Positions 44,548 to 53,857 are shown, counted from the first letter of the stretch. The stretch is DNA of 64,000 nucleotides from Bradyrhizobium sp. 138 (GCF_023074075.1 NZ_JADPKT010000022.1:310001-374000), one strand, 5' to 3'. Notes: a model not told the origin generated them from the sequence alone. Translations and numbers: made by a program.

Positions 44548-44826
44548 CTAGTGCACGCGGATGATGTGGGGGCGGCCCAGATCGATCAGCCCCTGCACCG
44601 CCGAGAGGCGATCATCGAGGGCTGCGATGGTGAGCAGCAGGTTGTTGCGGCGCTCGTCGAGCATACCCATCTCGGCGCCGGTGAGCTTCATGCTCGTCCG
44701 TTCCTTTTGAATCCCTTCGAGGGATTCGCGCAATCCGGCAATCAGGCCGGTCAGCTGCTTGGCCTCTTTCGTCATCGAACGTTTCGCGACATTTTGGCGG
44801 CGCGACTCCGCCTGGCTCTGTCTCAT
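44548..44826 (-). CDS. small helical hypothetical protein
   Basis: A 92-residue, mostly helical charged protein (LTGLIAGLRESLEGIQKERTS and LDERRNNLLLTIAALDDRL) that reads as a coiled coil. GGGAGGATGAC precedes the ATG at 44826. Function unknown. Confidence 0.65.
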   Translation of the reverse strand: MRQSQAESRRQNVAKRSMTKEAKQLTGLIAGLRESLEGIQKERTSMKLTGAEMGMLDERRNNLLLTIAALDDRLSAVQGLIDLGRPHIIRVH

Positions 44827-44921
44827 GTCATCCTCCCGTGCCCCGCTGCCCCGAGTGGATGCTTACAGCTTTGGGTAGACATGTTACGATCGATGAAATC
44901 TGCCCGCGAGAAATCGACTTA

Positions 44922-44949
44922 AATTATCAATTATCAATTATCAATTATC
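44922..44949. repeat. AATTATC heptamer tandem repeat (four copies)
   Basis: Four uninterrupted AATTATC units in an otherwise GC-rich region, between a terminator and the upstream end of a minus-strand gene. Confidence 0.9.
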
Positions 44950-44968
44950 GCGACCTCGAAAGGGCGAA

Positions 44969-44998
44969 GGAAAGCCCGGCGCGAGGGCCGGGCTTTCC
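44969..44998. terminator. terminator of the SH3-domain gene
   Basis: Perfect 12-bp stem GGAAAGCCCGGC (44969-44980) and GCCGGGCTTTCC (44987-44998), just beyond the stop of the minus-strand gene ending at 45007. Confidence 0.8.
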
Positions 44999-45006
44999 TG
45001 GCTACG

Positions 45007-45978
45007 CTAGTGCTTCTGATGGCCGCCGCCGGGGCCGCCGGCCGGCGCACCGCCGCCACGGGGCGCGGCATTGATGTGGGGCGCGCCGCCGCCGGGGTGC
45101 GGCATAGCAGGTGCCGCCGCGCGCGGCGCCGGCATCTGGGCCCGAGCATTCATCGGCGATCCGTGGCTGACATTCGGCTGAGCGACGTGGGGCATCGCAG
45201 GTCGCGCAGCAGGCGCGGCCGACACGCGCGGCGCCTCATGCGCACGCGTCATCGGCTGCGTGCGCACGGCGGCGCGGCTCGCAGCATGGTCGTGCATCAA
45301 GCGCCCCTGCGCCTCACGCGGGCTACGGGGCTGCACGGCAGTGCGCTCATTCACGATGCGCTCGTTGCGTCCGGCGCGAGTCCGATCGGCCGTGGCCGCA
45401 GCATCGCGCTTGCTGATGGCAGCGTCCGGCCGCGCCGCCGTGGCATCACGTCCGGAGATCGCCGTCCCACCCTTGCCGCGCACGCCGCTGCGTTCGAGCG
45501 CGATCGCCGCATCGCGCGTCGCCGCGCGACCGATGCGGGCCGCACGCGGATCAATCGTCATCCGCGTCGCGACGCTCTGATGCGAGCTCCAGTAATTATT
45601 CCAATAGGCGTGGCGATGATACCAGGAACGTCCACCATAGTGGCTCGACCAGTACGACGTCAGCACGAAGGGGACGACAGGAACGTCGATCACATCGACA
45701 TAGTCGGGGAGATAGACGTAGTGGTTGCGATAGAGATATTCGAGATATTGCGACGACACCCAGCCGCGATCGTCGGAGAAGCTGACGTCGCACCAGGCAT
45801 TGCCGCGCAGGCAGCCGTGGATGTTGACGCGAGCGCCGCCGGGGATGCGATCGACCAGCGGAAAGCCCGTGCCCGGGCCAGCGCGCAAGCCTGTCGAGAC
45901 GGTGACGATGCCCGGCGCGGCCAGTGCGGCTGTTGGCGCGAGCAGCAATGCGGCAATCAAAACGCTCTTGAATTTCAT
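45007..45978 (-). CDS. exported SH3 domain protein with low-complexity tail
   Basis: A 323-residue protein: signal peptide (about 1-20), a bacterial SH3 domain (about 22-80; VTVSTGLRAGPGTGFPLV, CDVSFSDDRGWVSSQYLEY), a Tyr/His/Trp-rich part (85-135) and a long Ala/Arg/His/Pro-rich tail ending GGGHQKH. SH3 domains of this type often bind cell wall. AGAGGAGG precedes the ATG at 45978. Confidence 0.8.
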   Translation of the reverse strand: MKFKSVLIAALLLAPTAALAAPGIVTVSTGLRAGPGTGFPLVDRIPGGARVNIHGCLRGNAWCDVSFSDDRGWVSSQYLEYLYRNHYVYLPDYVDVIDVPVVPFVLTSYWSSHYGGRSWYHRHAYWNNYWSSHQSVATRMTIDPRAARIGRAATRDAAIALERSGVRGKGGTAISGRDATAARPDAAISKRDAAATADRTRAGRNERIVNERTAVQPRSPREAQGRLMHDHAASRAAVRTQPMTRAHEAPRVSAAPAARPAMPHVAQPNVSHGSPMNARAQMPAPRAAAPAMPHPGGGAPHINAAPRGGGAPAGGPGGGHQKH

Positions 45979-46133
45979 GGCGTGTTCCTCCTCTTGCGAG
46001 TCGGAACGCGCAAGCGGAACGGGCGTTCCGTGTGCGAAGGTCTCATCCGTCGAAAGATTGAGACGCACGCCACTCGCGGTTCAATATTCATTCGCCATTC
46101 ATCGGCACAGCGCGCGAAGTCGCTGCCGGATCG

Positions 46134-48056
46134 TCAATTCACCTGCAGCATGAACCCGTCGAAGTACGACGCAAGCGCAGCAAAGTCATCGAGCGGCAGC
46201 ACGGTCGCGACATACTGATCGGGCCGCACCACCACCATGCAGCCGGCTGTCCGATCGATGCCGCGCATGGCGAAAACGTCGTGGCCGCTCTTGAGGTCTG
46301 GACAGAACATCTTTTCGTAGTCGCGCAAACCATAGCGCCCCTTGCGCGGAAGCAGCAGCGCCGGCATCGCCTCGATGGCGAGCTCGCGATGGTCCTGCCG
46401 GAACACCGCGCGCAGATCGATCACGCTGTCGATGTCGGCGCCGTCAGGCGTATATCGCCGAACCGGCGACTCCCCGGCCTCAGTGAGGAAATTGCAGAGC
46501 GCGCGAATGGCCGAGCCTGCGGCGGCAGGATCTTCGGCGGGCGAAAACGCGTAGATGCGGAAGCGACCATCGGCCTGCGCAGCGTGACCGAGATGGACCG
46601 GCTTCGCATCGGCAAGCCGGATCACCGGGGCGGAATGGAAGCGCTTGCCGATGACGAGGCCTTGCGCGAGATGCTGATGCGACGCCGCGCCTGTGAGAAT
46701 TGATGGCCTGTAATGCGTGGCCGTGCCGGCGGTGTAGCGGCCGTGCCTGACGAAATAGTCCTGCGTCCTGGCGGCATCGGCGCCGCCGGCCTTGGCAGCG
46801 GAGGCGAGAATTCCCGACCACTCGCGGTCGAAATCGATCAGCTCCTTGGCAACCGCCTGACGCTCCGCCGAATAGGTATGCAACAGCTGTGGGGCGCACT
46901 GCTTCCGCATGACAGCGGCGAGCTTCCAGCCGAGATTGAAGGCGTCCTGCATCGAGACGTTCATGCCCTGCCCCGCCTTCGGGCTGTGGGTGTGGCAGGC
47001 ATCGCCGGCGATGAAGATGCGCGGCAGGCGGCTGGCAACCTCGGCCTCCGGCACGTCGTCGAACTTGTCGGTCAGGCGCTGGCCGATCTCGTAGACCGAC
47101 CACCAGGCGATCTCCTTCACCTCGAGCGTATGCGGCTTCAGGATCCGCTGCGCTTTCGCAATCACGTCATCGGCGCTGATGTTGCGGTTCGCGACGCGTT
47201 CGCCGGCCTCGAGCTTGGCGAGCTCGACATAGATCCGGACCATGTAGCCGCCTTCCCGCGGAATGATCAGCAGGCTGCCGTCCCTCGCCGACTGGACGAG
47301 CGACTTGAAGCGAATGTCCGGAAAATCGATCACCGCCAGCACGTCCATCACGCCCCAGGCGTGGTTGGCGGAATCGCCGTGCAGCTCGCGGCCGATCGAC
47401 TTGCGCACCGTGCTGCGGGCACCATCGCAGCCGACGACATAGCGCGCCCTGATCGTCTCGATCTTTCCTTCATGCACGGCATCGACGCGTTCGAGCCGCA
47501 CGGTCACGGCATGATCGTTGGCACTCGCGGACCGATCGACATCGAGGTCGGTCAGGCGGCGGCTGTAATAGGGCTCCAGCTTGGTCGGCGACTTGCGCAT
47601 GACGTCGAGAAAGCCGTCATGGATGCGGGCCTGGTTGAGGATGACGTGCGGGAATTCGGACAACCCGTCCTCGACGTCCTGCACACGGCCGCTGCGGATG
47701 ATGGTCTCGGGCGAGCGTTCGTCCGGCTTCCAGAACGTCGTCTCGTTGACCCAATAGGCCTCCTTCAGCACGCGGTCGCTGAAGCCATAGGCGTGAAACA
47801 TTTCCATGGTGCGGCAGGCGATGCCGTCGGCCTGGCCGACCAGCAGCCGATCCGGCTTCTGCTCGACGATGCAGGTCTTGATGTCAGGGAATTGCGCAAG
47901 CTGGGCGGCGAGCGTGAGGCCCGCAGGGCCGCAGCCGACGATGAGGACATCGACCTCGTCGGGCACTGCGCCCACTGCGCCCGAAGCCCGAGTGCGTTCG
48001 GCGAGGTCGGCGATTTCAGGATCGCCCGGCTGAAATCCATTGAGATGGAATTGCAT
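46134..48056 (-). CDS. FAD-dependent aromatic hydroxylase, 3-hydroxybenzoate 4-monooxygenase-like
   Basis: A 640-residue class A flavoprotein monooxygenase. It has the FAD-binding GxGxxG in VLIVGCGPAGLTLAAQ, the DG motif VVGCDGARSTVRKSIG, the GD motif IFIAGDACHTHSPKAGQGMN and the C-terminal thioredoxin-like domain (about 460-640) of phenol hydroxylases. Length and the divergent MarR gene match 3-hydroxybenzoate 4-monooxygenase (MobA) with its MarR regulator MobR. It would use NADPH and O2 to add an ortho hydroxyl, feeding protocatechuate-type cleavage; those genes are not here. Phenol 2-monooxygenase is the main alternative. Confidence 0.87.
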   Translation of the reverse strand: MQFHLNGFQPGDPEIADLAERTRASGAVGAVPDEVDVLIVGCGPAGLTLAAQLAQFPDIKTCIVEQKPDRLLVGQADGIACRTMEMFHAYGFSDRVLKEAYWVNETTFWKPDERSPETIIRSGRVQDVEDGLSEFPHVILNQARIHDGFLDVMRKSPTKLEPYYSRRLTDLDVDRSASANDHAVTVRLERVDAVHEGKIETIRARYVVGCDGARSTVRKSIGRELHGDSANHAWGVMDVLAVIDFPDIRFKSLVQSARDGSLLIIPREGGYMVRIYVELAKLEAGERVANRNISADDVIAKAQRILKPHTLEVKEIAWWSVYEIGQRLTDKFDDVPEAEVASRLPRIFIAGDACHTHSPKAGQGMNVSMQDAFNLGWKLAAVMRKQCAPQLLHTYSAERQAVAKELIDFDREWSGILASAAKAGGADAARTQDYFVRHGRYTAGTATHYRPSILTGAASHQHLAQGLVIGKRFHSAPVIRLADAKPVHLGHAAQADGRFRIYAFSPAEDPAAAGSAIRALCNFLTEAGESPVRRYTPDGADIDSVIDLRAVFRQDHRELAIEAMPALLLPRKGRYGLRDYEKMFCPDLKSGHDVFAMRGIDRTAGCMVVVRPDQYVATVLPLDDFAALASYFDGFMLQVN

Positions 48057-48092
48057 GAGCCTCTCCCGTCGACTTCTGTTTTGATATTGCTC

Positions 48093-48115
48093 AGTATGCT
48101 GACTATCAGTATACT
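48093..48115. promoter_or_regulatory. candidate MarR operator
   Basis: AGTAT (48093-48097) and ATACT (48111-48115) form a 23-bp interrupted palindrome; TCAGTAT also occurs twice (48091, 48106). It lies between the divergent hydroxylase and MarR genes. Confidence 0.55.
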
Positions 48116-48156
48116 TGTCAATGATCCGCGCCGTCCCTGTCCAATCGGAGAATTCG

Positions 48157-48621
48157 GTGAAAGAGAACAACGAGATGCCCGGGCATCTGGCGCGCCGGTT
48201 CCAGCAGATCGCGGTCGCCGTGTTCCTGGCCGAGGTCGGAGATGCCGGCTTCGATCTGACGCCGGTGCAATACGCCGCACTCGCGACCATCAAGGCCAAT
48301 CCGGGGCTCGATCAAGTCACGCTCGCAGGATTGATCGCCTATGACCGCACCACGATCACTGGTGTGATTGATCGCCTGGTGCAGAAGGGACTTGCCGAGC
48401 GCCGCGCCTCCAGCCGTGACCGCCGCGCCCGCGAGCTCGTGATCACCGACGAGGGCCGGCGCACGCTGCGCAAGATCACACCATCTGTGGAATCAGCCCA
48501 GCGCATCATGTTGCGTGGCCTCAGCGCGAAGGAGGGTGAGGAATTGATGCGGCTGCTGCGCAAGGCGATTGCCGCCGGGAACGAACTGAGCCGCGCACCG
48601 CTCCGCGACATGCAAGCATGA
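48157..48621 (+). CDS. MarR family transcriptional regulator
   Basis: A 154-residue winged-helix regulator (LTPVQYAALATIKANPGLDQ then LAGLIAYDRTTITGVIDRLV and wing RRASSRDRRARELVITDEG). It is divergent from the aromatic hydroxylase gene and probably represses it until the aromatic substrate binds, as MobR does. I prefer the GTG at 48157 (CGGAG seven bases upstream); an ATG at 48121 would put the start codon next to the operator. Confidence 0.9.
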   Translation: MKENNEMPGHLARRFQQIAVAVFLAEVGDAGFDLTPVQYAALATIKANPGLDQVTLAGLIAYDRTTITGVIDRLVQKGLAERRASSRDRRARELVITDEGRRTLRKITPSVESAQRIMLRGLSAKEGEELMRLLRKAIAAGNELSRAPLRDMQA

Positions 48622-48741
48622 TCCGGTATTTTGTCCGTAATTGTCGCAGCATCCCGAAACCAGGAACTAACCTTCGCCTGTTACGGTCGGCAACATTCTG
48701 CGCTTTAACGTGCGATTAACTTTGCGGTTCGGGGGTTTCGG

Positions 48742-49173
48742 ATGTTCAGGTTCCTCATTGCGGCCGCGGCCATCGCGCTCTCGACCGGTCATGCGCTTGC
48801 AAACGGCCATGGCGGCGGCGAGCCTGCTCCGCCCAAGGTCGAGACACCTGTCGCCCCCGCAAAGGTGATCCTGACCAAGCAGGGTCCCAAACTGGTCGAT
48901 CTCAAGGGCATGACGCTCTATTATTATGAGCGCGACACCACCGGAAAGTCCTCGACCTGCAACGGCAAGTGCACCGAGAGCTGGGTGCCGCTGGCGGCAA
49001 ATGCCGAAGCCAGGGCGGTTGGCGACTTCACCGTGATCAACCGCGACGACGGCAGCAAGATGTGGGCCTACCGTTACCGCCCGCTCTACACCTCGGCCGC
49101 CGACAAGACGCCGGGCGATGCCAACGGCAATGCCACGACGCTGCAATGGCGCATCGCGCGGCCTGAGAACTAG
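48742..49173 (+). CDS. exported COG4315-type repeat protein
   Basis: A 143-residue protein: signal peptide (about 1-20), a short Pro-rich spacer, then one copy of the secreted repeat of unknown function (Lipoprotein_15/COG4315): LVDLKGMTLYYYERDTTGKS, CNGKCTESWVPLAA, WAYRYRPLYTSAADKTPGD. There is no lipobox Cys. The two CxxxC-spaced cysteines are conserved in the family. Confidence 0.87.
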   Translation: MFRFLIAAAAIALSTGHALANGHGGGEPAPPKVETPVAPAKVILTKQGPKLVDLKGMTLYYYERDTTGKSSTCNGKCTESWVPLAANAEARAVGDFTVINRDDGSKMWAYRYRPLYTSAADKTPGDANGNATTLQWRIARPEN

Positions 49174-49222
49174 GGCGAGAGCGGCCCGCGCGCGAGGACC
49201 ACAGCGCTGGCGTAAGCTTGAG

Positions 49223-49876
49223 TCATCCGCGCCAGCGCGAACCGGTCTCGGCCTGCGCGTTCTGTCCAGGCGGCAGCACCACCACCATCGAATTGAGCTT
49301 CACCCGATCGTACAGATCGATCACGTCCTCGTTGCGCATCCGAATGCAGCCTGACGAGATCGCCTGCCCGATATATTCCGGCTGATTGGTGCCGTGGATG
49401 CGGTAGAGCGTGTCCTTGTTGCCGGTGTAAAGATAGATGCCGCGCGCGCCCAGCGGATTGGCCGGACCGCCGGGAACGCGCGCCGGATAAGGTCCGAGCC
49501 GCGCCTGGATATCTGCCGTCGGAACCCAGTCCGGCCATTCCGCCAAACGGCCGACCCGCGCAACGCCGGAGAACGCCATGGCTTCCTCGCCGACCGCAAC
49601 GCCGTAGCGGATCGCCTTGCCTTCGGGCAGCACGTAATAGAGGTAGCGCGCGTCGGTATCGACGAGAATGGTGCCCGGCTGCTCCTTGCGGTGGTAGTCG
49701 ACGACGTGACGGAGATATTGCTCGGGCACGTTGGCCTTCGCGTAAGGCGTATGCGCGAGCAACTGCCGGTCGCGCGGCGTCATGCTCGCGTCGGTCGACG
49801 GCGAAAGCGTTGCCTGCATGCAGCCGCCCAGCGGCAGCAAGGCAACAACGAACAAAGCGATTATGGATCTTGGCAC
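49223..49876 (-). CDS. L,D-transpeptidase (YkuD) lipoprotein
   Basis: A 217-residue protein. The GTG at 49876 gives a lipoprotein signal (IIALFVVALLPLGGC, lipobox LGGC). The catalytic YkuD domain (about 60-205) has HGTNQPEYIGQAISSGCIRM, with the active-site His and Cys. It forms 3-3 cross-links in peptidoglycan or attaches proteins to it. In-frame upstream codons back to 49930 lack an ATG. Confidence 0.92.
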   Translation of the reverse strand: MPRSIIALFVVALLPLGGCMQATLSPSTDASMTPRDRQLLAHTPYAKANVPEQYLRHVVDYHRKEQPGTILVDTDARYLYYVLPEGKAIRYGVAVGEEAMAFSGVARVGRLAEWPDWVPTADIQARLGPYPARVPGGPANPLGARGIYLYTGNKDTLYRIHGTNQPEYIGQAISSGCIRMRNEDVIDLYDRVKLNSMVVVLPPGQNAQAETGSRWRG

Positions 49877-50184
49877 CGCCGGCCCCCGATAGCGGATAGC
49901 AGCACCCCCAGCCTCCCCAGATGCTGCCAAAATCGTGCTGAAAACAAGGCAGCGCGGAACACGTGCACGTGTTCAACAAATCGGGTTCCATCACCACAAA
50001 CGGCGGAAGAGCGTCGCATCATCTCCATCCCCTCGCCTTGCTTTGGTCAAACCCGGCTGGACTCGTGCGTCATCGGCCGGGCTCATCAGTTTGGGGGCTC
50101 GCCTCAACCGATCGGCTCGCGCCAATGCGGACGACCAAGACTTAACACCCGGGTTTCGAACACCGGGGCTTCAAAGGAGCTGCG

Positions 50185-51255
50185 ATGCTCGCGACGCTGA
50201 ACCCTAAGCAAATCGTCGATGAGATCGTGAAGGACACGGTCAGGGACAACGATCCGCACGACGCAATTCAGATCTCGCCCGACATCGTGCTGGCCTCGCG
50301 CCCCATCAGCGTTGCGCCCGCGCTGGCGCCTGAGGTCACGACGCGCCCGGAGCCGAAATTCGCGCCGGAGCCCAAATTCTCGCTGGAACGCAAAGTCACT
50401 CTGGAGCCCAGGTTCAGTCCTGTCTCGGAGCCGCAGGCGGCACCGCCCCCACCCTCGGTCGATACGGCCATACGCGTCGCAGCGAGCGAGGGTCACGGCC
50501 CGCGGAAGCGATCCGCCGTAGGCAGGTGGCTGCGCGGCGCGTTCGTCACGTTCCTGTTTGCGGGAGGAAGCGCAGCCGCCACCATCGCTTGGGAGAAGCA
50601 CGGCGATACCGCCAAACAGATGCTCGCCGAATGGACTCCGGTGTTGACCCCGGCCTTGGCGTCGCTGCTGCCTTCCTTGACCACCACATCTCAGACCGCG
50701 CCGGTCACCACCGCGCAGGCCGCACCGCCCGCGGAGCAAGCTGCCCCGCCTGCGGCAGAAGCGGCGGTCGATCAAACCGCCGATCAACCCGTAGCGCCGC
50801 CTGCGACCCAGGTTGCAGCCGCCACGCCTGTGGTAGCACCGCCCGATGCAACGCAGTCGGTGCAAGCGATGACGCGTGACCTCGCCGCGATGGCGCAGCA
50901 GATCGAGCAGCTCAAGGCCAACATCGCCGAGTTGAAGGCCGGACAGGAGCAGATGGCGCGCGAGATGGCGAAGCCGCCCGCGCCAAAGCCGATGGCTGAG
51001 GTCAAACCCGTCGATCCGCGCGCACGCGCTGCAGCGGTCCCACCACGAGCTCCGTCACCGCCGCCGGTTCGTAAACCGAAACCGGTCGTGTCGCACACTT
51101 ACATGCCGGCTTATTCGCCTGCGCCGCTCGCGCCTCCACCGCCGCCCTCGCAAGCTGCCGCGGCGCCGCCGCCAGCGGCCGCACCTGTTGCGACGACTCA
51201 AGCCGTCGCCGATGACGACGGACCAGTCGTGCGTCCGCCGATGCCGTTGCGCTAG
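50185..51255 (+). CDS. membrane-anchored proline/alanine-rich protein
   Basis: A 356-residue protein of unknown function: cytosolic N-terminus (1-110) with a tandem PEPKFAPEPKF motif, one membrane segment (about 118-135, GAFVTFLFAGGSAAATIAW), then a periplasmic Pro/Ala/Gln-rich chain with a short coiled coil (about 230-262, LAAMAQQIEQLKANIAELKA). AAAGGAGC precedes the ATG. The topology is type II. Confidence 0.72.
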   Translation: MLATLNPKQIVDEIVKDTVRDNDPHDAIQISPDIVLASRPISVAPALAPEVTTRPEPKFAPEPKFSLERKVTLEPRFSPVSEPQAAPPPPSVDTAIRVAASEGHGPRKRSAVGRWLRGAFVTFLFAGGSAAATIAWEKHGDTAKQMLAEWTPVLTPALASLLPSLTTTSQTAPVTTAQAAPPAEQAAPPAAEAAVDQTADQPVAPPATQVAAATPVVAPPDATQSVQAMTRDLAAMAQQIEQLKANIAELKAGQEQMAREMAKPPAPKPMAEVKPVDPRARAAAVPPRAPSPPPVRKPKPVVSHTYMPAYSPAPLAPPPPPSQAAAAPPPAAAPVATTQAVADDDGPVVRPPMPLR

Positions 51256-51652
51256 AGCAAGACCCGCGCAACAGCACGGTGCGGCGCTACGACGTCGCGC
51301 AGGCTGTCCGAGTCGACGTCATGCGTTGAGTCCGGGCAATTACGGAAAGCGATGCGCAGGTCATCTTTCGCTCAAGAGAAAAGGCCGTCGGGATTCATGC
51401 CGGCGGCCTTCTCTTGCAGCTGCCGGTTCCCGGAGCCCGGTTCTGCTGCAATTCCATGCTTCATGATTACTCGACGTATTTAATAAACTCTTAATGGACC
51501 AACATGCTGCACATCATTTCTGCGCCATAAGCACAGAGATTGCGCGGCCTGTTCATTCGATAAAGATCGACTCAGTGGTACCATTCCGGACGTGTCGAGA
51601 TTTCCATTGAAGACTCGTTTTCAAACTTGGGTCGTCACACCGGGGAATTCGG
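51256..51652. other. gene-free stretch with a terminator and upstream region
   Basis: Holds the hairpin at 51375-51415. From about 51460 the sequence is AT-richer and is the upstream region of the DUF6894 gene; no clear regulatory motif beyond that. Confidence 0.5.
51375..51415 (+). terminator. hairpin terminator
   Basis: Long imperfect stem AGAGAAAAGGCCGTCGG (51375-51391) with CCGGCGGCCTTCTCT, followed by TTG; about 120 bases past the membrane-anchored protein gene. Confidence 0.7.
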
Positions 51653-51883
51653 ATGCCTTACTACTCCTTCGATCTCGTGGTTGGTGAAGAGTTCAGAAAC
51701 CAGGGCGGAATCATTCTCGAAGACATCGAGGTTGCTTCCGATCGCGCCGATCAACTCGCATGCGAGCTGTCGCAGGTGAAGCCGGAGTTGCAGCAGAAGG
51801 GTTGCGCGGTGCGCGTCACCGATCGCGATCATAACGAACTCTATCGGACGCCGCTCGATCCGGTGCCGGCCTGGCGACGCTGA
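51653..51883 (+). CDS. DUF6894 family protein
   Basis: A 76-residue protein with the start pattern YYSFDLVVGEEFRNQGGI, a central EDIEVASDRADQLACEL and the end VRVTDRDHNELYRTPLD. This is a small family common in Bradyrhizobium, function unknown. Its stop is directly followed by the stop of the converging SDR gene. Confidence 0.8.
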   Translation: MPYYSFDLVVGEEFRNQGGIILEDIEVASDRADQLACELSQVKPELQQKGCAVRVTDRDHNELYRTPLDPVPAWRR

Positions 51884-52669
51884 CTATTCATCAAGCGACG
51901 GCGGCTCGAACCAGTTCGTCAGCGACAATCCGCCATCGACGACGAAGGCCGCGCCGGTGACGTAACCGGAGAGCTGGTTCGACAGCACCGTGAGCGCCAT
52001 CGGGGCGAGGTCGTTGGCTTCGCCGAGACGCCCGAGCGGAATGTGTCGCGCCAGTGCGGGATCCGCAACGAACCCGCCGGCCGCGATCGCGCCGGGCACC
52101 AGCGCGTTGACGCGGATGCCGTAGCGGCCAAACGTCTTGGCCAGCTCCTTCACCAGCATCGCCATCCCCGCCTTCGCGGTCGAGTAGTGCGGCAGGTTGC
52201 GCGGCGTGCCCGCATGTAGCGAGGTGAGAAACAGAAACGAGCCCGGCCGCTTCGCCGCGATCAGCCGCTTTGCGAGCTCGCGCGCCAGGTGAAAGCCGGC
52301 ATCGAGATTGACGGCATGCATCTGCTGCCAAATCCTGCGATCGACCGCGAGCGCATGATCGGCCTCCCGCCGCTGCGGCGATGCGCTGTGGACGAAATGC
52401 GTGATCTCGCCGAACGCTGCGTCCGCGGCGGCAAGCAGCGCGTCGCAGGCATCCAACTCGGCGAGATCGCCAACCCAGGGCACCGCCAGTTCAGGCCTCT
52501 CGCTGGCGCTGATCGCGGCAGTCACCCGCTCGGCGTTCACGTCGGCGAACACCGTCCGGACACCCTCGCCGACCAGGGCCTGCGCGATCGCGCGGCCGAT
52601 GCCGTTGCCCGCGCCGGTGACGAGTGCCGTGTCACGGGCAGGATCGAACGGCGTGCTGAACAGGCTCAT
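51884..52669 (-). CDS. SDR family oxidoreductase
   Basis: A 261-residue classical short-chain dehydrogenase: TGAGNGIGRAIAQAL nucleotide loop, Asp that favours NAD (VFADVNAER), the catalytic YSTAKAGM (YxxxK) and C-terminal GYVTGAAFVVDGGLSL. The NNAG-like segment is replaced (HSASPQRREAD), as in some SDRs of low-annotation groups. The ATG at 52669 matches the family start; substrate unknown. Confidence 0.9.
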   Translation of the reverse strand: MSLFSTPFDPARDTALVTGAGNGIGRAIAQALVGEGVRTVFADVNAERVTAAISASERPELAVPWVGDLAELDACDALLAAADAAFGEITHFVHSASPQRREADHALAVDRRIWQQMHAVNLDAGFHLARELAKRLIAAKRPGSFLFLTSLHAGTPRNLPHYSTAKAGMAMLVKELAKTFGRYGIRVNALVPGAIAAGGFVADPALARHIPLGRLGEANDLAPMALTVLSNQLSGYVTGAAFVVDGGLSLTNWFEPPSLDE

Positions 52670-52800
52670 GTCTCTCTCCAAGGCCGGGTTGCCGGCAACA
52701 ATAGCGCACCGCAGCGGGACGCGACAAATTCGCCCCGGCACCATTGCGGTGCGGGCCGCCGGACGCTAGCCTCCCCAAAAATCGGAGGAGATACCTGAGG

Positions 52801-53190
52801 ATGCGCTACGGTTTCCTGATCGCTGGCCTATTGCTGACCGCCGCTCCGGCCCAAGCCGATGACCACCCACGCTCGACCTACGTCACGCTGGTCTTGCAGG
52901 CCTTCGCCGCCAAGGTCGAATGCCCGGGCACGGACGTCGTCTACCAGGACCTGGTGCAGAAGGCGGAGCAGATGCACCTGCCCGACGGCACCACTGAGAA
53001 GGTGCGCAAGGCGATTGCCTGGATGCACACCGGTGGCAAGATGGGCGAGAAGCAGGACGACGATTTGATGGCCGAGGTCGCGGTGGCGACCCAGGCGACC
53101 GATCTCAACCAGCGCCGGCTCGGCATGCCCAGTTGGTGTGAGGCCCAGAAGACCAACCTCGCCGGCCTGATCCGCGCCAAGGGCGGCTAA
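52801..53190 (+). CDS. small periplasmic protein
   Basis: A 129-residue protein: signal peptide (about 1-19, ending AQAD), a helical mature part with two cysteines (KVECPGTDVVYQDL and SWCEAQKTNL), likely in a disulfide. No family recognised. AGGAG lies upstream of the ATG. Confidence 0.72.
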   Translation: MRYGFLIAGLLLTAAPAQADDHPRSTYVTLVLQAFAAKVECPGTDVVYQDLVQKAEQMHLPDGTTEKVRKAIAWMHTGGKMGEKQDDDLMAEVAVATQATDLNQRRLGMPSWCEAQKTNLAGLIRAKGG

Positions 53191-53277
53191 CGCTGCAGGG
53201 AAGTTCGGCGCCGGCCAACAATTGTCACAATTCTGAAAAGCATGCGGGGCCTTTTCGAATTCGAACAGGAACCTCTC

Positions 53278-53523
53278 ATGCGGATGATCCATTTCGTTTT
53301 CGCCAGCACGCTCGCGGCCGCCACGGTGCTGACCGGCCCTGTGCTGGCGAAGACTTCAGACAGCCAAAAAGCCGAGGGCAATTCGCCCTCCTCAAGCTGC
53401 AGCGCCTATCAGCAGGCGCCTGATGGGAGTTGGGAGCAGCTTCGCTGCAAGGAGGCGGGGGACCGCAGCCAATCGCAAACCCGCCGGTCCCCATCGCAGG
53501 GAACCGAGCGTGACAGCCGTTGA
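53278..53523 (+). CDS. small exported protein
   Basis: An 81-residue protein: signal peptide (about 1-24, ending VLAKT) and a hydrophilic Ser/Gln/Arg-rich tail with a CSAYQQAPDGSWEQLRC pair of cysteines. ACAGGAACC precedes the ATG. Function unknown. Confidence 0.65.
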   Translation: MRMIHFVFASTLAAATVLTGPVLAKTSDSQKAEGNSPSSSCSAYQQAPDGSWEQLRCKEAGDRSQSQTRRSPSQGTERDSR

Positions 53524-53544
53524 GGCGGCTTGCTGCTCCGGTGG

Positions 53545-53730
53545 TCAGCTCTGGTGAGGCCCACGGATGATCTTCATGGCGTCGGCGATGTGGCGCCACT
53601 CCTTGGCCTCATCGCCCTCGCCGCGGCCCTCGCAGGCCTGGGCCTGCTCGGCGGCCTTCGCGATCGCAGCAAAACCGTGCTGTTCGAGCATCTGCCGCGC
53701 AACGGTATGGACCTGGACCTCGGACATCAT
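53545..53730 (-). CDS. small helical protein
   Basis: A 61-residue soluble helical protein (VHTVARQMLEQHGFAAIAKA, then GRGEGDEAKEWRHIADAMK). GGAGAG lies upstream of the double ATG at 53730/53727. Similar short helical proteins are common in rhizobia; function unknown. Confidence 0.6.
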   Translation of the reverse strand: MMSEVQVHTVARQMLEQHGFAAIAKAAEQAQACEGRGEGDEAKEWRHIADAMKIIRGPHQS

Positions 53731-53857
53731 GGGCGCTCTCCGTCTGACGAAACCGCGCGGCCTGGCACGGCTCTCCGCGGTCTTCGATAACGATTTCGCC
53801 GCAGGTCCCGTTCCGCCGCCGGCGATCACACCGGCAGGCTGCCGTGACGAAACAACA

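Noticed and set aside
44922..44949. CRISPR-like array
   Set aside because: Units are 7 bp with no spacers.
46713..48344. Plus-strand open frame opposite the aromatic hydroxylase
   Set aside because: Antisense shadow; the minus strand has all the flavin motifs.
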